A stretch of 64,000 bases of DNA from Verrucomicrobiota bacterium (GTDB lineage Bacteria > Verrucomicrobiota > Verrucomicrobiia > Opitutales > Opitutaceae): NCBI GenBank assembly GCA_016235555.1, contig JACRKC010000007.1, positions 1-64,000 on the forward strand. The letters are read 5' to 3'. Shown piece by piece: positions 59,813 through 64,000 of the stretch. The position numbers were made by a program, and so were the translations under genes. Below the pieces are notes generated by a model. The model worked only from the letters and a program-made list of their open reading frames with translations. It was not told the DNA's origin and made no database searches. Positions within the stretch are counted from its first letter, which is position 1, and each line of letters begins with the position of its first letter.

Positions 59813-62800
59813 ATGCTGGCGCTCGCGTTTTCGTTTTCGATCTTTGTGTTCTGGACGCTCGTCGGACGCGCCACGCTCGCCCTTGTCCAGCCGCGTTGGG
59901 GTGTCCTGCGCCCGTGGTTGCTGGCGCCCGGCCTCGGACTGGCGCTGACCCTCCTCGCCACCACGATCGTCAATCAGGCCGGCGTCCCGCTCAGCCGGGG
60001 CACCTGGCCGATCACGCTCGGTCTCGGCCTGGCCGCCGCGGCTGTTTTCGTTCGCACGCGTCCCGCTTTTCCCGTCCGCCAGGGCCGCTGGTTTCTGGCC
60101 GCGGCTGTGGCGTCACTCCTCTGGACCGGCTGGCCCGCGTTTCAGTCGGGCTTCAACTGGATCAGCTACGGCAACGACGACATGGCCAACTACTGCCTGG
60201 CCGCCGAGCGTTTCAACAGCCACGGCTTTTACGCGGTCCCGACGATGGCCGAACTCTCCGGTCGCGACTACGCGAGCTACTATTTCTTCATGCACGTGGC
60301 CGACATGATGCGGTTCGGCGCGGAGCACATCGTGTCGTGGACCGCCTCGTTGCTGCGCATCAAGGCCACGCAGGCCTTCATGCCCGCGATCCTCGCGCTG
60401 GCGCTCACGCAGCTCTTCGCCGCCGCCGCCCTCGCCCTCCAACACGGCCGGCACCGCCGGCTCGCGCTCGCGGCCGCATGGCTGCTCGCGGCCTCGCCGT
60501 TGTTCATGCTCGGCACACTCTACCAACTCATCGCCCAAGTCGCCGGCATCGCCCTTCAACTCACCACCCTCGCCCTCTTGACCCGCGGCTGGGGACGAGC
60601 CCGACGCCGTGAGGTCATCCGCTTTTCCGTGCTGACGGCCATCGCCGGTGCCGGCCTCTGCCTGGTCTACCCGGAGACGACCCCGTTCACCGTCGTCGCC
60701 TTCCTCGCCTACCACGGCATCGCAATCTTGCGGGGGAAACACTCTCCCAAGGTCACCATCGCCCTCACCGCCTACACCCTGCTCGGCGTGATCGTGCTGA
60801 TGCGCCACAACGTCATTTCGTATCTCTTCATTCTGGTGATGCAGCTGACGTCGGCGATGCATTCGGCCAACCTGCTGCTCTCGCTCTTCCCGTATTTCCT
60901 CCTCCCGACCGGCTTTTCCAATTTCTACGGCTGGATGCCCATCGCGAAAGACTTCGCCGAGCCCGTCGTTTCGTTGTCGATCGCCGCTGGCATCCTCCTC
61001 TCCGGCGTCGTCCTGTGGCGCGCCGTGCGCGAGTCGTGGCGCGTGAGTGCCGCCGCCATCCTGTTTCTTGTCGATGTTGCGGTGGCGTTGAAGCTCTACC
61101 TTTCGGCCAGCGACTTCACGCTCTACAAACTCGCCATGTGGACCCAGCCGGTGCTCGCCATCGCCCTGGCCGGTCTCGTCCTTCGCTACCGCTCTGCGCC
61201 GATCCTGATCGCCTTGTTCGCCTTGTCGACGGCGCCATCCGCCCTGCACTACAGCGGCGCCGCCCAGGGTTATTCGTCGGGCGGCATGACCGAACTCCGC
61301 TATGGCTCGCGCTACGGTCTCGCGGTCTCGCCGCTTCCGGCCGACCCCGAGGCGCAGATCACCGCCAGCATCGAAAACGTCGTCGCCGCCAAATTCGCCG
61401 GCTCCGAACTGCGCGGGCGCCAGCTCGCCTTTGCCTCACGCGACTATTTTTTCCCCAACACCCGCGTCGATTTCCGCAACCCACCCCAGCCGGTCACCTT
61501 TCAGCCGCACTACGCTGACATGGCGCAGGCCCGTCCGCTCATGCTCGAGCGCAACGCCCACTGGCAGAAAACCTCCATGCTGTGGCTCACCGAGTTTTCG
61601 CAGCCGGTGCTGACCCGGCCGACGGACTTCTACCTGCGACTCTCCGACCAGCTCTCGCTCTTCAACAAACTCGGCCGTGACCCCGCCGCCCCGGAGCAAA
61701 AGACCTTCGTGCTCGAGCCCGCCTCCGCCATTCGCAACCACCTCATCTTCGTCCACTCCGGTCTCGGCAACCACTACTACCTCGGTGACCGCAGCCGCAT
61801 CGCCTTTTTCCAGCAGGAAGCCGACCGGTTTTCCGGCGGTGGCGACTTCAACGGCCTCGGCCGTTTCCTGCTCCTGCGGGTCGAACACCCGACCGAAAAA
61901 CTCTACCTCCGCGTCGCCGCCACCCGCACGCAGGTCACCGGCCGCACCGGGTGGAAACCCAACAAGGTCACCGACGGCCACCTCTTCGGTCCGGTCGTGC
62001 ACGGCGAGACCGACCTCCCGATGCACCTCGTCGGCCACGGCGCCTTCAACCTCTTCTTCGGTCCCGTCACGCCGCGCAAATTCGAGGACGCCTACTACGT
62101 CGCCCTCGACTTCGCCGACGTCACCCGCGTGATCATGGATTACCGCCCCGGCCTGAAGACCCTGTTCAACGCCGAGGTCCCGCTCGACTACCGCCGCCTG
62201 ATCGGCTGGGCGCGCGATGTCTCCGCGATCAGCGACACCGAATACGCCGCGCTCCCCCGCCCGCGCGCCATCGAGAAATTCCCCGCCGACCTCGCCCGCG
62301 CCACCACCCTCGAATTCATCGGCGCCTACGAAGACGGCTGGCTCTCCGGCGACTCGCGCTTCCTCCTCGCCTCCGCCCAGCCCGGCGAATTCGTCCGCCT
62401 CCGCGGCGCCGTGCCCGACATCCCCGGCGCCCGCCTCGGCGATGGCACCCTGCGCGTCTCCCTCAACGGCACGCCCGTCGCCGACCTGCCCGCCCTGCTC
62501 GGCCAGTTCGACTGGCTTCTGCCGCTCGCCCACTCCGCCGGCCCCACCAAAATCGAACTCCACTTCACCGCCACCGCCGCGCTCCCCGGCCGCGACGGCC
62601 GCCCCGTCGGCGCCAAGCTCGACCAACTTTCCCTCGCCGCCCCCTCGCCCCACGGCACCTGGGACTACACCCAGACCAACGCCCCGCGCCTCGCCGCCCC
62701 CGGCGTCGACTCCGATGGCTGGATGGCGCGCGCCGCCAGCATTCTCCTTCCGCCCTCCGCCACCGCCCGCGACCTCGCCCTCAAGATCGAATTCCCCGGC

Positions 62801-63034
62801 TGGGCCAGCCAGCAACCGACCGAACTTCGCGTGCGCCTCGGCGAGTCGCCCCCCGCGTCGCACACGCTGTCCCCCAACCAATACGCCATCGTTCGCGTGC
62901 GCGTGCCGCCCTCGACGTCACCCGTCACCCTGCACCTCGACGCCGCCGGCGAGTTCTCGCTGCCCTCCCCCGATCTCCGCCGCCGCTCATGCCGCCTCCT
63001 CGAAGTCGTGCTCACCCCCGCCCCCGACGCATGA
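59813..63034 (+). CDS. Large GT-C-like integral membrane protein
   Basis: The 1073-residue protein has an N-terminal membrane region of about 11 helices (for example LALAFSFSIFVFWTLVGRAT). A loop after the second or third helix, GNDDMANYCLAAERFNSHGF, has the Asp-Asp pair typical of GT-C glycosyltransferases that use lipid-linked sugars. The last ~550 residues are soluble and periplasmic, including a jelly-roll or beta-sandwich stretch (SLNGTPVADLPALLGQFDWL). No close family is recognised. It starts 51 bases after the pyruvyltransferase-like gene. Likely involved in glycan transfer at the outer face of the inner membrane. Confidence 0.7.
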   Translation: MLALAFSFSIFVFWTLVGRATLALVQPRWGVLRPWLLAPGLGLALTLLATTIVNQAGVPLSRGTWPITLGLGLAAAAVFVRTRPAFPVRQGRWFLAAAVASLLWTGWPAFQSGFNWISYGNDDMANYCLAAERFNSHGFYAVPTMAELSGRDYASYYFFMHVADMMRFGAEHIVSWTASLLRIKATQAFMPAILALALTQLFAAAALALQHGRHRRLALAAAWLLAASPLFMLGTLYQLIAQVAGIALQLTTLALLTRGWGRARRREVIRFSVLTAIAGAGLCLVYPETTPFTVVAFLAYHGIAILRGKHSPKVTIALTAYTLLGVIVLMRHNVISYLFILVMQLTSAMHSANLLLSLFPYFLLPTGFSNFYGWMPIAKDFAEPVVSLSIAAGILLSGVVLWRAVRESWRVSAAAILFLVDVAVALKLYLSASDFTLYKLAMWTQPVLAIALAGLVLRYRSAPILIALFALSTAPSALHYSGAAQGYSSGGMTELRYGSRYGLAVSPLPADPEAQITASIENVVAAKFAGSELRGRQLAFASRDYFFPNTRVDFRNPPQPVTFQPHYADMAQARPLMLERNAHWQKTSMLWLTEFSQPVLTRPTDFYLRLSDQLSLFNKLGRDPAAPEQKTFVLEPASAIRNHLIFVHSGLGNHYYLGDRSRIAFFQQEADRFSGGGDFNGLGRFLLLRVEHPTEKLYLRVAATRTQVTGRTGWKPNKVTDGHLFGPVVHGETDLPMHLVGHGAFNLFFGPVTPRKFEDAYYVALDFADVTRVIMDYRPGLKTLFNAEVPLDYRRLIGWARDVSAISDTEYAALPRPRAIEKFPADLARATTLEFIGAYEDGWLSGDSRFLLASAQPGEFVRLRGAVPDIPGARLGDGTLRVSLNGTPVADLPALLGQFDWLLPLAHSAGPTKIELHFTATAALPGRDGRPVGAKLDQLSLAAPSPHGTWDYTQTNAPRLAAPGVDSDGWMARAASILLPPSATARDLALKIEFPGWASQQPTELRVRLGESPPASHTLSPNQYAIVRVRVPPSTSPVTLHLDAAGEFSLPSPDLRRRSCRLLEVVLTPAPDA

Positions 63035-63058
63035 CCGCCCGCCCGCCGCTCCTCCACG

Positions 63059-63108
63059 TTTGTCATCCATTAGATGACAAACGGATTTGTCACCCAATAG
63101 GTGACAAA
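63059..63108. repeat. Two tandem hairpins with conserved 7-nt loop
   Basis: TTTGTCAT-CCATTAG-ATGACAAA (63059-63081) and TTTGTCAC-CCAATAG-GTGACAAA (63086-63108) are separated by CGGA. Both have perfect 8-bp arms and nearly the same loop. A third member with 11-bp arms and loop CCATTAT (minus strand) lies inside miaA at 3211-3239. Position is the 121-base gap before the heptosyltransferase-like gene; there is no T-run, so terminator function is unlikely. Confidence 0.85.
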
Positions 63109-63155
63109 GCGTTTTCCTCCTCGTGCGCCTCGGCGCCACGGCCCGCGCCATCGGC

Positions 63156-64000
63156 ATGACCGCCTCCCTCCAACCGGCGCCGCGCACCGCGCTCCTCCTG
63201 AAAACCGACACGCTCGGCGACCTCGTGCTTTTCGCGCCGGCGCTGCGCGCGATCCGCGCCGCCTGGCCCCAAGCCCGCCTCACCGTCGTCATCCGGCACG
63301 CCTACCGCGACCTCGCGCCGCTGATCGCGCCGAACATCGAGTGGCTCACCACCACCGCCGACCCATTCGCCCACGGGCCGGCCGCCGAGCGCGCCGAAAT
63401 CGAGCGACTGCGCGGTCTGGTCGCCGCCCTCGCCCCGGACGTGGTCGTCGCCGCCACCTCGCGCCGCAACTGGCGCGACGCCGCGCTCGCCGCCGCCAGC
63501 GGCGCTCCACGCCGCGTCGCTCTCGGCACCGGCGGCGGCGACGAGATTTTCTCCACCCAACTGCGCGTCCAACTCGGCCTCGACGCCGCGACGGCGTTCA
63601 CCGAGAGCGTCGCGCCGCCCGACGACGAACCCGATGGGCAACGCAACCTCCGCCTCGCCGGTGCGCTGCTCGGTCACGCGCTCCCGCCCACGCCGCCCGC
63701 CCTCGCGCTCGACGCGGCCACGCGCGACACAGCGCGCAAACTTCTCGCCACTCTCGGTCTCCAGCCCGGGGGTTTCGTCGCCTGCGCCGCCGCCGGTTTC
63801 GCCAACGTCAAAATCAAGACCTGGCCCGCGGAAAAATTCGCCGCCGCGATCGCGCACCTCCACGCCCGCCACGGCCTGCGCGCGCTCCTCATTGGCCACG
63901 AGTCCGAGCGCGCCCACCTCGAGTCCGTGCGCTCCTGTCTCCCGTCTCCCGTCTCCTGCCTCCTGTGGACGGGTCGCGACGGCGATCTCCCGCTGCTCGC
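63156..64000 (+). CDS. Glycosyltransferase family 9 (heptosyltransferase-like), 3' end outside window
   Basis: An open frame from the ATG at 63156 runs to the window end without a stop (281 codons visible). It starts MTASLQPAPRTALLLKTDTL, then GDLVLFAPALRAIRAAWPQA, matching the ADP-heptose:LPS heptosyltransferase opening with its G-D motif. AIHLHARHGL-like segments and LLIGHESERAHLESV belong to the second Rossmann lobe. It would add heptose to the LPS core, in keeping with hldD earlier in the window. The last visible part contains a low-complexity run of CTCCYGTCTCC-type DNA (63935-63965). The protein is truncated by the window edge, not by mutation. Confidence 0.87.
   Translation, partial: MTASLQPAPRTALLLKTDTLGDLVLFAPALRAIRAAWPQARLTVVIRHAYRDLAPLIAPNIEWLTTTADPFAHGPAAERAEIERLRGLVAALAPDVVVAATSRRNWRDAALAAASGAPRRVALGTGGGDEIFSTQLRVQLGLDAATAFTESVAPPDDEPDGQRNLRLAGALLGHALPPTPPALALDAATRDTARKLLATLGLQPGGFVACAAAGFANVKIKTWPAEKFAAAIAHLHARHGLRALLIGHESERAHLESVRSCLPSPVSCLLWTGRDGDLPLL

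Noticed and set aside
63059-63108. Two similar hairpins considered as a minimal CRISPR array
   Set aside because: Only two units, 4-base separation, no spacers and no cas genes in the window; loop conservation instead fits a REP-like hairpin family.

Overview
This 64 kb window is GC-rich, densely packed chromosomal DNA. The gene content (alternative complex III operon, FHA-type two-partner secretion, lone prepilin-like proteins) and the many short dispersed palindromic repeats suggest a Gram-negative bacterium of the Verrucomicrobiota, probably Opitutaceae. That placement is inferred from gene families and sequence style, not from a 16S gene. One tRNA gene (tRNA-His) is present. I see no CRISPR array, prophage or intact insertion sequence.

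Layout. 0-2.3 kb: small membrane protein, type IV pilin-like protein and an unknown anchored protein. 2.5-22.5 kb: mostly housekeeping genes: miaA, lipid kinase, diguanylate cyclase response regulator, trpA, EEP nuclease, tRNA-His, tsaD-ctpA, MidA-like methyltransferase, rpmB, hybrid histidine kinase, fabG-acpP-fabF, a CysJ-like reductase without its flavodoxin domain, an RsuA/RluB-type pseudouridine synthase, folD, a REC-histidine kinase, proC and hldD. 22.6-33.9 kb: one long minus-strand respiratory operon. It runs from a small Tat-signal ORF through actA-actB-actC-actD-actE-actF (alternative complex III, quinol:cytochrome c oxidoreductase) into a small membrane protein, a CcoN-like protein, a CcoO-like cytochrome and a membrane-anchored monoheme cytochrome c. 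34.3-36.5 kb: lower-GC lineage-specific genes and a decapitated gene remnant. 36.7-41.2 kb: a TolC / membrane-fusion / ABC-exporter operon. 41.3-50 kb: surface-glycan genes (methyltransferase-GT2 fusion, DegT aminotransferase, GT-A-like protein, FkbM methyltransferase, Wzm and Wzt O-antigen ABC exporter, TMTC-like TPR protein). 50.2-58.7 kb: a broken IS630-type transposase beside a divergent two-partner secretion pair (1823-aa TpsA-like protein and TpsB transporter). 58.7-64 kb: further glycan genes (pyruvyltransferase-like, a large GT-C-like membrane protein, and a heptosyltransferase-like gene running off the end).

Most interesting observation. The CcoN-like protein at the end of the alternative complex III operon aligns by eye along the cbb3 oxidase catalytic subunit, yet five of the six heme/copper ligand histidines and the position of the cross-linked tyrosine are replaced. 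Its CcoO-like partner has a His where the axial Met is expected. The operon therefore appears to encode a cofactor-free heme-copper-oxidase-like membrane module coupled to alternative complex III, rather than a working terminal oxidase. A second theme is a rich set of short palindromic repeats in intergenic (and occasionally coding) DNA, including a hairpin family with a conserved 7-nt loop.
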